Below the pieces are notes generated by a model. It was not told the DNA's origin, made no database searches, and was given only the letters and a program-made list of their open reading frames with translations. Positions 27,084-35,755 of a DNA stretch of 64,000 bases are shown piece after piece. The translations under genes and the position numbers were made by a program. Origin of the DNA: Lewinellaceae bacterium (lineage in GTDB: Bacteria; Bacteroidota; Bacteroidia; Chitinophagales; Saprospiraceae); the NCBI GenBank assembly GCA_020636135.1, contig JACJYK010000003.1, positions 248,001 to 312,000 of the forward strand, in the 5' to 3' direction. Numbering within the stretch: the first letter of the stretch is position 1; the number at the start of each line of letters is the position of its first letter.

Positions 27084-27919
27084 TGCCTCAATTTACGTGT
27101 TTCCAACGCAAACTCCTCTTCAGTTATCAATCCTTTTTCTCTTAGCTCTTTCAATTTATTAAGCTGACTCAAGAGAAGATCATCATCCAACAGATTTTCT
27201 GTCTGTTCCGTTTGTTTCGTTTGTTCAGCCTGTGCTGATTCCTTTTCCTGCTTTTGCTCTGTAAATGGATTTACGGTAAATCCGCTCTCTTCGAATGCAT
27301 CGAATTCCGGCTGGATCCGCACAAATGCCAGATCATCGTGCGTCTTAATTTTCTGCAAGTCCTTAAAACCCAGTTGTACCGCTTTGGACAAATGGTAATA
27401 GGCTTTTTCTTTCTCTTCATTCAGTGAATAGGCACAAGCAATATTAAAATGGGTGGCTATATCATTCGGGTCTATCTCCAGTGCCTGCTTGAAATCCTCG
27501 ATGGCTCCGTCAACATCAAAATCCTTATATTTTTTCACGCCGGTTGTCTTAAATGGATTTGATTTGCGCTGCATAACCGGATCTGGCTGCGAAAAATTTC
27601 TCCGGTAGGGCCCATCCGCACGCCGGTAATCACCGTTGCGTTGTGTCCGCCTCTGATAATCACGGCGCCGGTCCCAGGTAGGTCCTTGTTGCGCAGTTTC
27701 ATTATTGTTGTAACGCCGATCGAATTCTTCATCCGACATCATCAATAATAAGACGGCATTAATAAAACCAAAGACCACCGCCACCGGCAATTTGAAAAAC
27801 ACCAATAGTCCAATGAACAGAAATGCCATAGCTGGCTTACGCAGGTAAAGCTGATGTAATCCGATCCAGCCCAATACCAGAGAGATAAATGCTGCAGTAT
27901 TTTTGTCACGCCTGGCCAT
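27080..27919 (-). CDS. TM2-TPR-SHOCT membrane protein
   Basis: A 279-aa three-part protein. The N-terminal TM2-type pair of membrane helices spans about 8-60 (ISLVLGWIGLHQLYL, then VVFGFINAVLLLM). A basic/polar linker rich in R and N (about 65-125) follows. A TPR-like repeat region spans about 128-205 (FDVDGAIEDFKQALEIDPNDIATHFNIACAYSL). A Q/E-rich spacer leads to a C-terminal SHOCT motif (LNKLKELREKGLITEEEFALETRKL). SHOCT and TM2 often occur together in small envelope proteins; fusion with TPR suggests a scaffold. Molecular function is unknown. It starts 18 nt after the PP2C phosphatase gene. Confidence 0.78.
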   Translation of the reverse strand: MARRDKNTAAFISLVLGWIGLHQLYLRKPAMAFLFIGLLVFFKLPVAVVFGFINAVLLLMMSDEEFDRRYNNNETAQQGPTWDRRRDYQRRTQRNGDYRRADGPYRRNFSQPDPVMQRKSNPFKTTGVKKYKDFDVDGAIEDFKQALEIDPNDIATHFNIACAYSLNEEKEKAYYHLSKAVQLGFKDLQKIKTHDDLAFVRIQPEFDAFEESGFTVNPFTEQKQEKESAQAEQTKQTEQTENLLDDDLLLSQLNKLKELREKGLITEEEFALETRKLRQ

Positions 27920-27937
27920 ACTATATCAATCGTATCT

Positions 27938-29179
27938 TTAAATAAAAAGTTTACAAGTTAAAACGGCAATGTCGTCCGGAAAACTCTGCTCATGATTAAA
28001 CGATTCCATCTCAGCCATCAGGGATCGGTTCAAATCGCTGGCATGCATGTTCTGATGCTTTTTCAGAAAGGACTTGATCTGAAGTTCGTCAAAATACTGG
28101 CCATTTTCATTTTTCAAATCCGTCAAGCCATCCGTAAACAAAACCAGGGTGGTTTCATCCGTAAGGTTAACCGTGCCCTCATCGATCTGGTTCAACTGAT
28201 CAAAAGCTCCTATGATGGTACAACCTTCTTTAAGCAGGGTGATCTTATCTCCCATGGCACACAATGGCGGTGTATGACCGGCATTGATGTAGCGCAGGAT
28301 CTTTTGCTCCAGATCAATATGAGCAATGAAAAAAGTTAGGAACTTATCACTGCGGGTAATTAAATAGACATTTTCATTTAATTTCCTGACCAATTCAGTC
28401 AAATTTCCTGCTGTTGATGTCAGATTCCGCAAATTTGCCTGAAAATTAGCCATCAATAAGGCAGCCGCTACTCCTTTCCCGGATATGTCCGCGATGCAGA
28501 TCACGAAGCGGTTCGGACTGACCGGGATGTAGTCAAAGTAATCTCCTCCCACATTGTAGTGCGGCTTATAAATGCTGGCCAGTTCATAGAGGGAAGATTT
28601 TGGAAAGGAACTCGGGATCAGCATGTTTTGCACTTCACTTGCCAGTTCAATTTCACGTTTCAGACGCTCCTGTTCCAGTTGTTGTTTAAACAACCGTTTG
28701 TTTTCGATGGCAACCGCTACCACATTGGTGATGGTTGTGATGAACTGGATCTTTGAGTAGATGTCTTCGTTATCGCCACATTCGCCGATCAGGGCATAGG
28801 CGATCGGCAGGCTTTTATGGAAAACGGGAATGACTACATCAAATTCTCGCAGATAGTTTTCGTCCGCATCGGTGACCTTGTGAAGCCGCTGGAAAACCAG
28901 CAATTCAGGACCGATATTTTTCTCGTAAATGTCAGCCGAAGCATTGATGCTGCTAACACATTCCCACTCCTCTTCATTTTTAACGATCAGGGCCATTTTT
29001 TTCACACCCATTTCCCAATTGAGAAATGACTTATACATGTTGTATAAACCGGCAGCACTGACATTATCATTGATGGCCTGGGTGATGGTCAACAGACTTT
29101 TGATCTGCAGCTGCTTCAGATGAAGTTCTTTTTCCAGTCGTTGTTTCTCCAGTAGCTGACTTTTCATTACGTAGGTCAT
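27938..29179 (-). CDS. GAF-PP2C (SpoIIE/RsbU-type) serine phosphatase
   Basis: A 413-aa protein. A short N-terminal coiled coil (about 5-30) and a GAF-like sensor (about 30-165) lead through a second helix to a PP2C/SpoIIE phosphatase domain (about 185-413). Metal-binding motifs are intact: GGDYFDYI, IADISGKG, LFTDGLTD and FPDDIAVLT. Such enzymes dephosphorylate STAS anti-sigma antagonists in partner-switching pathways. The start is uncertain: ATG at 29179 or 29167. CAATACTA at 29183-29190 (minus TAGTATTG) is a 7/8 -7 match that would favour 29167. It heads the run to nadK. Confidence 0.88.
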   Translation of the reverse strand: MTYVMKSQLLEKQRLEKELHLKQLQIKSLLTITQAINDNVSAAGLYNMYKSFLNWEMGVKKMALIVKNEEEWECVSSINASADIYEKNIGPELLVFQRLHKVTDADENYLREFDVVIPVFHKSLPIAYALIGECGDNEDIYSKIQFITTITNVVAVAIENKRLFKQQLEQERLKREIELASEVQNMLIPSSFPKSSLYELASIYKPHYNVGGDYFDYIPVSPNRFVICIADISGKGVAAALLMANFQANLRNLTSTAGNLTELVRKLNENVYLITRSDKFLTFFIAHIDLEQKILRYINAGHTPPLCAMGDKITLLKEGCTIIGAFDQLNQIDEGTVNLTDETTLVLFTDGLTDLKNENGQYFDELQIKSFLKKHQNMHASDLNRSLMAEMESFNHEQSFPDDIAVLTCKLFI

Positions 29180-29285
29180 GTGCAATACTAAAATAGGCTT
29201 AATTCCAGGAAAACATGTTTACAACTTAGGTCTTTTGTCAGAGTGGACAAGGTGACCTGCCATTTTTTGACTATACTTACTACTA

Positions 29286-29972
29286 ATGTCTGATTGGTAT
29301 ATCATATTGTCTCTTTTTCCCGGTCTGTTCATTGCGTTTCTATTTTACTTGTATGTAGATCGCTATGAAAAAGAACCTACAGGTCCCGTTATCCTTAGTT
29401 TTATGCTGGGCATGGTAGCCTCAGCGATTACTTATCTTCTGGAAGAATACCTTTCCAACACGTTTCCTCAGGTTCAGACAAAACTCTGGTCCGCCTTTGT
29501 CTTTGCGTTGTTGGGGGTGAGTTTTGTGGAAGAAGTAACAAAGATCATGGTTTTTTGGGCGTATCCGAAACGAATTGAAGCTTTTAATGAGCCACTGGAT
29601 GGAATAATTTATTTCGTGATCATTGCCATGGGTTTTGCCACGGTGGAAAACATCTTGTATGGTGCAATTTATGGGCTGGAAACCATATTAATCCGCAGTA
29701 TAACCGCCGTACCTGCACACGGTATATTTGGGGTTATGATCGGCTATGCCTTTGGGATGCAGAAATTCAATCACCTGGACTGGAAACATGCTCTGTATGT
29801 AATCGGCTATGCCATCCTGCTGCATGGCGTTTACGACTTTTTCATCATTCAGAATACCTCGGATTACCTGTTAATAGGTGCATTGTTTACGCTGGGATTT
29901 GGCATCTGGATATCGTTGCGCTACATCCGCAGGGCCCAGGACCTGTCTCCTTTTAAGAACCCTTCAACTTAG
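29286..29972 (+). CDS. PrsW-type intramembrane metalloprotease
   Basis: A 228-aa polytopic membrane protein with about seven helices. It carries the PrsW motifs: FVEEVTKIMVFW (EE pair, about 79-90), DGIIYFVIIAMGFATVEN (Glu after the helix) and HGIFGVMIGYAFG plus LLHGVYDFF (two conserved His). PrsW cleaves the anti-sigma RsiW in Bacillus; whether this one acts on an anti-sigma is unknown. Its last 20 nt overlap the convergent MazG-like gene end. Confidence 0.88.
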   Translation: MSDWYIILSLFPGLFIAFLFYLYVDRYEKEPTGPVILSFMLGMVASAITYLLEEYLSNTFPQVQTKLWSAFVFALLGVSFVEEVTKIMVFWAYPKRIEAFNEPLDGIIYFVIIAMGFATVENILYGAIYGLETILIRSITAVPAHGIFGVMIGYAFGMQKFNHLDWKHALYVIGYAILLHGVYDFFIIQNTSDYLLIGALFTLGFGIWISLRYIRRAQDLSPFKNPST

Positions 29973-30297
29973 GATTGTTGCGGTGGCGGGAAGCATCCCG
30001 GTTTGTTTTCTTTGCCAGGCTCCTCTCGAGTGCGCTGGTCAAATCCACATGACATTGGTTGGCCAAACACATTAAAACGAAAAGTATATCGGCCATTTCT
30101 TCGGCAATCATTTCAGGAGCATGTGCCGCATCCTGCGGATCTTTAAAGGACTGTTCTCCATAATGCCTGGCCATCACCCGCGCCAGTTCACCAATTTCTT
30201 CAGTCAGTAACACCATATTGGTCAACGGTGGAAAATATGCGATGCCTACCGTGCGTATCCAGGCATCAATCCGGCTTTGAGCTTCCTCGATAGTCAT
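29953..30297 (-). CDS. MazG-like nucleotide pyrophosphohydrolase
   Basis: A 114-aa all-alpha NTP pyrophosphohydrolase. The metal-binding EExxE and ExxD pattern is seen in LTEEIGELARVMA (about 31-43) and IAEEMADILFVLMCLANQ (about 73-90). It probably hydrolyses non-canonical nucleotides (house-cleaning). Its ATG overlaps the dtd stop by 1 nt (TAATG), pairing it with a tRNA-proofreading enzyme. Convergent overlap of 20 nt with the PrsW gene. Confidence 0.9.
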   Translation of the reverse strand: MTIEEAQSRIDAWIRTVGIAYFPPLTNMVLLTEEIGELARVMARHYGEQSFKDPQDAAHAPEMIAEEMADILFVLMCLANQCHVDLTSALERSLAKKTNRDASRHRNNPKLKGS

Positions 30298-30749
30298 TAT
30301 TCTCGGCTTTTACTGTCAATGATCAGGGTTACAGGTCCATCATTAATAAGTGCTACCTGCATGTCAGCTGCAAATGTGCCTGTCTCCACTTTCAACGATG
30401 ACAATGCTCTGATCTGGTCGATGAAATACTCATACAGCGGTACGGTATGTTCGTGTTTGGCGGCACGGATGTAGGATGGACGATTCCCCTTTCGCGTGCT
30501 GCCATGCAGGGTAAATTGAGATACCACCAGCAGGTCTCCTCCGGTATCCATGACCGACCTGTTCATGATTCCATCGGCGTCATTAAATATGCGTAACTGA
30601 GTGATTTTTCGCACCAGCCAATCTGCATCCGATTTGTCATCTTCATGTTCTATTCCGACCAAAAGGAGGATTCCATTGCTTATTTTAGCCGTAACCTGAC
30701 CGGCTATGGATACAGAAGCCTGACTGACCCTTTGGGCAACTATGCGCAT
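30297..30749 (-). CDS. dtd: D-aminoacyl-tRNA deacylase
   Basis: Removes D-amino acids mischarged on tRNA, 150 aa. The DTD signatures are present: MRIVAQRVSQASV at the N-terminus, LLVVSQFTLHGSTRKGNRPS (SQFTL active-site motif, about 78-97) and the C-terminal Gly-cisPro-containing motif NDGPVTLIID. It is divergent from the heme A synthase gene across the AT-rich spacer that is the candidate replication origin. Confidence 0.96.
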   Translation of the reverse strand: MRIVAQRVSQASVSIAGQVTAKISNGILLLVGIEHEDDKSDADWLVRKITQLRIFNDADGIMNRSVMDTGGDLLVVSQFTLHGSTRKGNRPSYIRAAKHEHTVPLYEYFIDQIRALSSLKVETGTFAADMQVALINDGPVTLIIDSKSRE

Positions 30750-31216
30750 ATTGAAGTTATTAACATTACATGTATATATTATTTGTAAATATATAGCTCT
30801 TAGTGTGTAAAAAATTAACGAATTATTGCATTAATGTGAATAAGAAATCAAATGATCAACAGCTTGTAACAAATGTTTCTTCATAATATATTTTAATGTA
30901 ATATATGAATGAGTTATTGGCTGTTTGCCGGGATAAAATTCAGAGTTTTTTGAATGAAATAGACGTTCACCTGATCTTTAATTTTCAACAATCTAATTAT
31001 TAACAACAGGATACAATTATGTTAATATTCTCATTATCAAAAGTTTATAAACTGATAAATTGTTAATAAATTTAAGTTATTGTAATAAAGAGAAATACAA
31101 TTAAAAGATATCCACAAATTCACAGCAGTAATAATAATAGGGAATCCCCTATTTTTTAAAATGTATGTTTATTATCACTAGTTATTGTGTATAACTTTGC
31201 CTGCAAATAACAATAC
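30750..31216. other. candidate replication origin (AT-rich, DnaA-box cluster)
   Basis: A 467-bp gap with no coding potential. Two 60-base lines counted by hand hold 13 and 9 G+C (22% and 15%), while the genes around are near 45%. Matches to the DnaA-box consensus TTWTNCACA: TTTTACACA (minus, 30812-30804), TTATTCACA (minus, 30843-30835) and TTATACACA (minus, 31194-31186) are exact; ATATCCACA (plus, 31108-31116) has one mismatch. GATCTTTAATTTT (30973-30985) fits the E. coli oriC 13-mer at all fixed positions but one. Two parS-like sites lie 4.5-5 kb to the right. Promoters of dtd and the heme A synthase gene also lie here. Confidence 0.5.
31192..31199 (+). promoter_or_regulatory. -7 element of heme A synthase gene
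   Basis: TAACTTTG is an exact TAnnTTTG match 17 nt before the ATG. TTTA at 31168-31171 sits at a 20-nt spacing as a 3/4 -33 match. The element overlaps the DnaA-box match at 31186-31194. Confidence 0.6.
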
Positions 31217-32266
31217 ATGCGGTATCCAAAATCCGTGCAATATTGGTTACTGGCAGGTCTGGTGATGATCTTCTTTCAGGTTGTACTGGGTGGGATCACC
31301 CGTCTGACAGGTTCCGGTTTATCCATTACCAAATGGGATATCGTTACCGGTACATTGCCGCCGGTGGGTAATCAGCAATGGCAGGAAGCTTTTGAGCTGT
31401 ACAAAGCAACCCCGCAATACCAAAAGATTAATCAGGGCATGGAGCTTTCTCAGTTCAAGTTTATTTTTTTCTGGGAATACTTTCATCGCTTGTGGGCTCG
31501 CCTGATGGGATTTGTTTTTCTGTTTCCGCTTATTTATTTCCTGATACGACGGTACATAGACCGTGCTTTAATGGTTCGTCTGGTTGTTGTTTTTTTATTG
31601 GCTGCACTGGTAGCAAGTGTTGGCTGGATTATGGTTGCCAGCGGGTTGATCGACCGACCATGGGTAAATGCGTATAATCTTACCATACACCTGAGTTTTG
31701 CCTTGATTTTGTTTTCTTATCTGGCATGGACGTATTGGTGGACAGTGCATCGTGGAGACCGGAATTATATGGTCTCTTCCACTTCAGCGAAATGGTTGAC
31801 ATTTATTCTGGTTATACTGGGAACACAGCTGATACTGGGAGGCATGATGTCGGGAATGAAAGCCGGATTACTGTATCCTACCTGGCCGGATATGCGCGGA
31901 ACTTTTATTCCTGATGTTTTGAAGCTGGGTGCTAATTGGCAATGGAGCCACTTTACACAATACGATGATCATGAATTTATGGGTAGTCTGGTGCAATGGT
32001 TGCACCGTGGGGTAGCTTATTTATTAGCTCTTTCCCTGGTATTCTTCTGGTTCAAATCGGGGCTTAAGGCTTCTTCTGTAAAAATGGATTTGATAAGGAG
32101 TGGGTTTTTGGTATTGCTTCAGATTACATTAGGCATTTTTACAGTAATTCATTGTGTAGGCTACATTCCATTATGGCTGGGGGTTGCACACCAGTCTGTT
32201 GCTTTATTGCTTCTGCTTTCACTTCTTCATAATCGCTTTCGGATCCGGACGTATAATGCTGTTTAA
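31217..32266 (+). CDS. ctaA: heme A synthase, COX15/CtaA family
   Basis: Oxidises the C8 methyl of heme O to make heme A for cytochrome oxidase; 349 aa in the inner membrane with eight predicted helices. The characteristic GGITRLTGSGLSITKWDIVTGTLPP at the N-terminus and the heme-ligand His residues in EYFHRLWARLMG, NLTIHLSFAL, VQWLHRGVAY and GVAHQSVALLLL are present. Its length and the internal two-fold pattern are normal. Other cytochrome oxidase genes are not in the window. Confidence 0.95.
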   Translation: MRYPKSVQYWLLAGLVMIFFQVVLGGITRLTGSGLSITKWDIVTGTLPPVGNQQWQEAFELYKATPQYQKINQGMELSQFKFIFFWEYFHRLWARLMGFVFLFPLIYFLIRRYIDRALMVRLVVVFLLAALVASVGWIMVASGLIDRPWVNAYNLTIHLSFALILFSYLAWTYWWTVHRGDRNYMVSSTSAKWLTFILVILGTQLILGGMMSGMKAGLLYPTWPDMRGTFIPDVLKLGANWQWSHFTQYDDHEFMGSLVQWLHRGVAYLLALSLVFFWFKSGLKASSVKMDLIRSGFLVLLQITLGIFTVIHCVGYIPLWLGVAHQSVALLLLLSLLHNRFRIRTYNAV

Positions 32267-32270
32267 TCGG

Positions 32271-32278
32271 TATATTTG
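32271..32278 (+). promoter_or_regulatory. -7 element of alpha/beta hydrolase gene
   Basis: TATATTTG is an exact TAnnTTTG match 18 nt before the ATG at 32297; no good -33 element is visible. It favours separate transcription from the heme A synthase gene. Confidence 0.45.
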
Positions 32279-32296
32279 GACCGCAATCTTTGCAGC

Positions 32297-33058
32297 ATGG
32301 AATATCCGGTAAAAGAAGAGCATAGGTTTCAATACATAGAGACTGGTAGTGGTGACAAACCATTGATGTTGTTGCACGGTTTGTTCGGGGCTTTGAGTAA
32401 TTTCAAGGATTTGATCGAATACTTTGGCCCACGGATGAACGTAGTGGTACCTATTTTACCCATATTTGATTTACCCCTAAGAAAAGATGCACTGTCCTGG
32501 CTTGTTCAATATGTGAATGAATTTGTGGAATACAAGGGCTATTCACAGGTACATGTATTGGGTAATTCACTGGGAGGTCATATAGCTTTGCTATTTGCAC
32601 TGGATAACCCAAATAAAATAGCATCTGTTGTATTAACGGGAAGTTCAGGTCTTTTTGAAAGTGCCATGGGTACCAGTTTCCCACAACGTAATAATTACGA
32701 GTACATCAAAAAGAAAACCGAAGATACCTTTTATGATCCCAATACTGCTACACAGGAACTGGTTGATGAAGTATTCGGGATCGTTAAGGACCGTAATCGT
32801 GCCATCCGGATTATTGCTACTGCCAAGTCGGCTATCCGGCACAACCTGGGCGATAATTTACATGAGATCAAAGCTCCTACTTTATTGATCTGGGGCCAGC
32901 AGGATAAAGTAACTCCTCCTTTTGTGGGTGAGAAATTCCATGAACTGATTGATTCGTCCCGCTTGTTTTTTGTTGATAAATGCGGTCATGCTCCTATGAT
33001 GGAACAACCTCAGGAATTCAACGATTTGTTGGTCAATTTTCTGAACGATATCGGTTAA
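32297..33058 (+). CDS. alpha/beta hydrolase
   Basis: A 253-aa serine hydrolase. The oxyanion motif HGLFGALSNF, nucleophile elbow GNSLGG (Ser in LGNSLGGHIAL), catalytic Asp region IWGQQDKVTPP and catalytic His in KCGHAPMMEQP are present. It resembles meta-cleavage-product/haloperoxidase-type hydrolases, but substrate is unknown. ATG 32297 is chosen over an in-frame TTG at 32276, because the latter lies inside the -7 element. A bidirectional terminator follows. Confidence 0.85.
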   Translation: MEYPVKEEHRFQYIETGSGDKPLMLLHGLFGALSNFKDLIEYFGPRMNVVVPILPIFDLPLRKDALSWLVQYVNEFVEYKGYSQVHVLGNSLGGHIALLFALDNPNKIASVVLTGSSGLFESAMGTSFPQRNNYEYIKKKTEDTFYDPNTATQELVDEVFGIVKDRNRAIRIIATAKSAIRHNLGDNLHEIKAPTLLIWGQQDKVTPPFVGEKFHELIDSSRLFFVDKCGHAPMMEQPQEFNDLLVNFLNDIG

Positions 33059-33143
33059 ATTAGGATTAATACTAATTTGTAGGATATTTACTGTGAAGTG
33101 ATTAACTGTATTTTTACTATAATAAGTCAATACATACCCAAAT

Positions 33144-33175
33144 AAAAAAGGCTGTCGGTTACCGGCAGCCTTTTC
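33144..33175. terminator. bidirectional Rho-independent terminator
   Basis: GGCTGTCGG (33150-33158) pairs with CCGGCAGCC (33162-33170) with one T-G wobble over a TTA loop, flanked by A6 on the left and T4 on the right. It separates the convergent hydrolase and M1 metallopeptidase genes and can serve both. Confidence 0.88.
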
Positions 33176-33200
33176 TACTTTTTATGGTGTATTTCTACTT

Positions 33201-35516
33201 TTACGGTTTGATCACCTTACTGTTTTTAGCTTTTTGCATCTGGTTTTCTCCTCGGGGGAATTGACGTTTGAAAACTTCAAAACGAGTTTCCGGAGCCTGT
33301 GGAGGATAATTGTTATTGCTGGTATCGGTATCCGCTGTTTCCAGGAAAGGATCCAGTGTGATCTTGGCAATTTCCTTGGTTGTCCGGATCACTTTAGACA
33401 CTTCATTATCCGGCTGCTTTAACCAGATTTCTGCAGGATAGCGCTGTACCTCGGAAGTACCGTCGGTGTATTCGATCTGAATGATAACGGGCATGATAAG
33501 ACCTCCTATTTTCTGGAACGTGATTTCATAGAAGTTATCCTTTGTGTTCATGACTGCTTTCTCATCGTCGGACATGCTTTGGGTACGACGGTCGTATGCA
33601 TTCATATCCTGGTCGGTTACTTCAAACTCATTATAGCGGGAATAAAAGTCACGTAATGTCGTGTCGATGTCCGCATAATATTGTTTGATGGATTCTGCAT
33701 TTCGGATCTCGCTGATATTCTTAGGCTTACTTTCTGCCTCCTGACGGGCATTATCACTGGCCATGATAGGATCTGCAGGATTGACATTGCCCTTACGCAC
33801 TGATTTAATAGCCATGTCACAATGGTCGGTCGTGTAGAACCAACCACGCCAGAACCAATCCAGATCAACAGAAGATGCATCTTCCATGGTACGGAAGAAG
33901 TCTGCTGGGGTTGGAGATTTGAATTTCCAACGATTGGCGTACATTTTGAAGGCATAGTCAAATAGTTCACGTCCCATGATGGTTTCACGAAGGATATTCA
34001 GACCAGTAGCTGGTTTGGCATAGGCATTGGAACCAAAGTTAAAAAGGGACTCAGAATTGGACATGATCGGGGTGAGGTACTTCTTATCTCCTGACATGTA
34101 GTCGGTAATCATGTTAGCAGGACCACGACGTGCCGGATAATTTTTCTCCCATTGTACTTCGGTGAGGTATTGTACGAATGTGTTGATTCCTTCGTCCATC
34201 CAGGTCCACTGACGTTCGTCGGAGTTGACGATCATGGGAAACCAGTTGTGACCGATTTCATGGATAATCACTCCAATATGACCATATTTTGCACGGTCAC
34301 TGTAGGTTCCGTCTTCTTCACAACGACCATTGTTAAATGCGATCATGGGGTATTCCATGCCCATGGATCCATCCACGGACCAGGCCGTGGGGTAAGGATA
34401 GTCAAAGGTGTAGTGTGAATACCATTTGATGGTGTGTCCTACTGCTTTGGTAGAATATTTACTCCAGAGGCAATAGCCTTCTTTGACATACATGGATTGT
34501 GCCATGACGACGCGACCATCACTCATTTTGACACCCATAGCATCCCAGATGAATTTACGTGAGGTGGCGAAAGCGAAATCGCGTACGTTTTCAGCCGTAA
34601 AAGTCCAGGTCTTAGTATCCTTGGCCTGAGTCTTTTCTTTTTCGACAGCTTCATCAAGTGTTGATACCATTACCGGTTGTACAAATTCACGGTGAGCCTG
34701 ATCCCAACGATTCATTTGTTCACGGGAAAGCACTGCTTTGGCGTTTTGGAGTGTACCCGTTGCTCCGATAAGGTGATCGGAGGGTACGGTAATATTTACT
34801 TTAAAGTTTCCAAAGGTAAGGGTAAACTCTCCACGCCCAAGGAATTGTTTGTTTTGCCAGCCGTCTACATCGTTGTAAACACACATACGGGGATAGAACT
34901 GGGCAATGCAATAAACATTGTTGCCGTCGGTGAAATGTTCAAAACCAGAGCGACCACCTATTTCCCGGGTGTTGTTGATGTTGTACCACCATTTAACCTT
35001 AAAACTGTAAGTTTCACCTGGTTTTAGAGGCATTGGTATGTCGACCCGCATCATGGTGTTATTGATGGTATAGGGTAAGGCCTTGTCGGTATTATCTTTT
35101 ACGTATTCAATATTAAAGCCACCATCAAAATCGGGTTCCATGCGGTTAAGCTGATCGGTAGACATCCGATCAGACAGTTTTGCAGAAGAAATTTTATAGG
35201 TATCAGAATTTTTGGCCCTTACATTTTGATCGAGTTGTAACCACAGGTATTCCAATACATCTGGTGAGTTGTTGTGATAGGTGATGACCTCATCCCCGCT
35301 TATACGTTGATTATCATCGTCCAAAGCGACATTGATGACGTAGTCGGCTTGTTGTTGCCAGTATTGGGGACCCGGAGCACCAGAAGCCGTGCGATAGCCA
35401 TTAGGGGTAGGCAGTTCGGTACCGAGTTGGCGGAAGGGATCGTGTGATGTGTTATCCTGGGACCAACTCCAGACAGAGGAAAGCAACGCTAATCCAATGA
35501 CTGCAAATTTTTTCAT
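33201..35516 (-). CDS. M1 family metallopeptidase (secreted)
   Basis: A 771-aa exported peptidase. The signal peptide (KKFAVIGLALLSSVWSWSQ) is followed by an N-terminal beta domain and a thermolysin-like catalytic domain with HEIGHNWFP (HExxH) and a downstream WMDEGINTF Glu ligand. The substrate loop reads GSMGMEYPMIAF where aminopeptidases have GAMEN. A C-terminal domain lacks the T9SS sorting signature as far as I can judge. I start at the ATG at 35516 (an adjacent ATG at 35519 is equal); a longer frame to 35669 has no signal-peptide support. It probably acts in periplasmic peptide degradation. Confidence 0.88.
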   Translation of the reverse strand: MKKFAVIGLALLSSVWSWSQDNTSHDPFRQLGTELPTPNGYRTASGAPGPQYWQQQADYVINVALDDDNQRISGDEVITYHNNSPDVLEYLWLQLDQNVRAKNSDTYKISSAKLSDRMSTDQLNRMEPDFDGGFNIEYVKDNTDKALPYTINNTMMRVDIPMPLKPGETYSFKVKWWYNINNTREIGGRSGFEHFTDGNNVYCIAQFYPRMCVYNDVDGWQNKQFLGRGEFTLTFGNFKVNITVPSDHLIGATGTLQNAKAVLSREQMNRWDQAHREFVQPVMVSTLDEAVEKEKTQAKDTKTWTFTAENVRDFAFATSRKFIWDAMGVKMSDGRVVMAQSMYVKEGYCLWSKYSTKAVGHTIKWYSHYTFDYPYPTAWSVDGSMGMEYPMIAFNNGRCEEDGTYSDRAKYGHIGVIIHEIGHNWFPMIVNSDERQWTWMDEGINTFVQYLTEVQWEKNYPARRGPANMITDYMSGDKKYLTPIMSNSESLFNFGSNAYAKPATGLNILRETIMGRELFDYAFKMYANRWKFKSPTPADFFRTMEDASSVDLDWFWRGWFYTTDHCDMAIKSVRKGNVNPADPIMASDNARQEAESKPKNISEIRNAESIKQYYADIDTTLRDFYSRYNEFEVTDQDMNAYDRRTQSMSDDEKAVMNTKDNFYEITFQKIGGLIMPVIIQIEYTDGTSEVQRYPAEIWLKQPDNEVSKVIRTTKEIAKITLDPFLETADTDTSNNNYPPQAPETRFEVFKRQFPRGENQMQKAKNSKVIKP

Positions 35517-35739
35517 CATAAATGTTTTTTGATAGAAATGAATAAATGTTAGGTATTGATACGGTAGATCAAAAGACATTTGATCTTTCATGGTGATCTT
35601 GTTCAACAGAATCATCACGAAGGGTAAACTTACACAAAAACACAACGAAAGGAAAGCAATCCTAATCATGAGTTTTTGTGAATGTAAACTCTTGCAGGCA
35701 TATTAAAGGTTTACCATGAAAGGGTTGAATGGTGTATTT

Positions 35740-35755
35740 GGTTCCACGTGGAACA
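35740..35755. other. parS-like site 1
   Basis: GGTTCCACGTGGAACA: the inner 14 bp (35741-35754) are a perfect palindrome, and 15 of 16 positions match the ParB-binding consensus TGTTCCACGTGGAACA known from many bacteria. It abuts the thrC stop codon in the 239-bp gap before the M1 peptidase gene. Confidence 0.8.
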
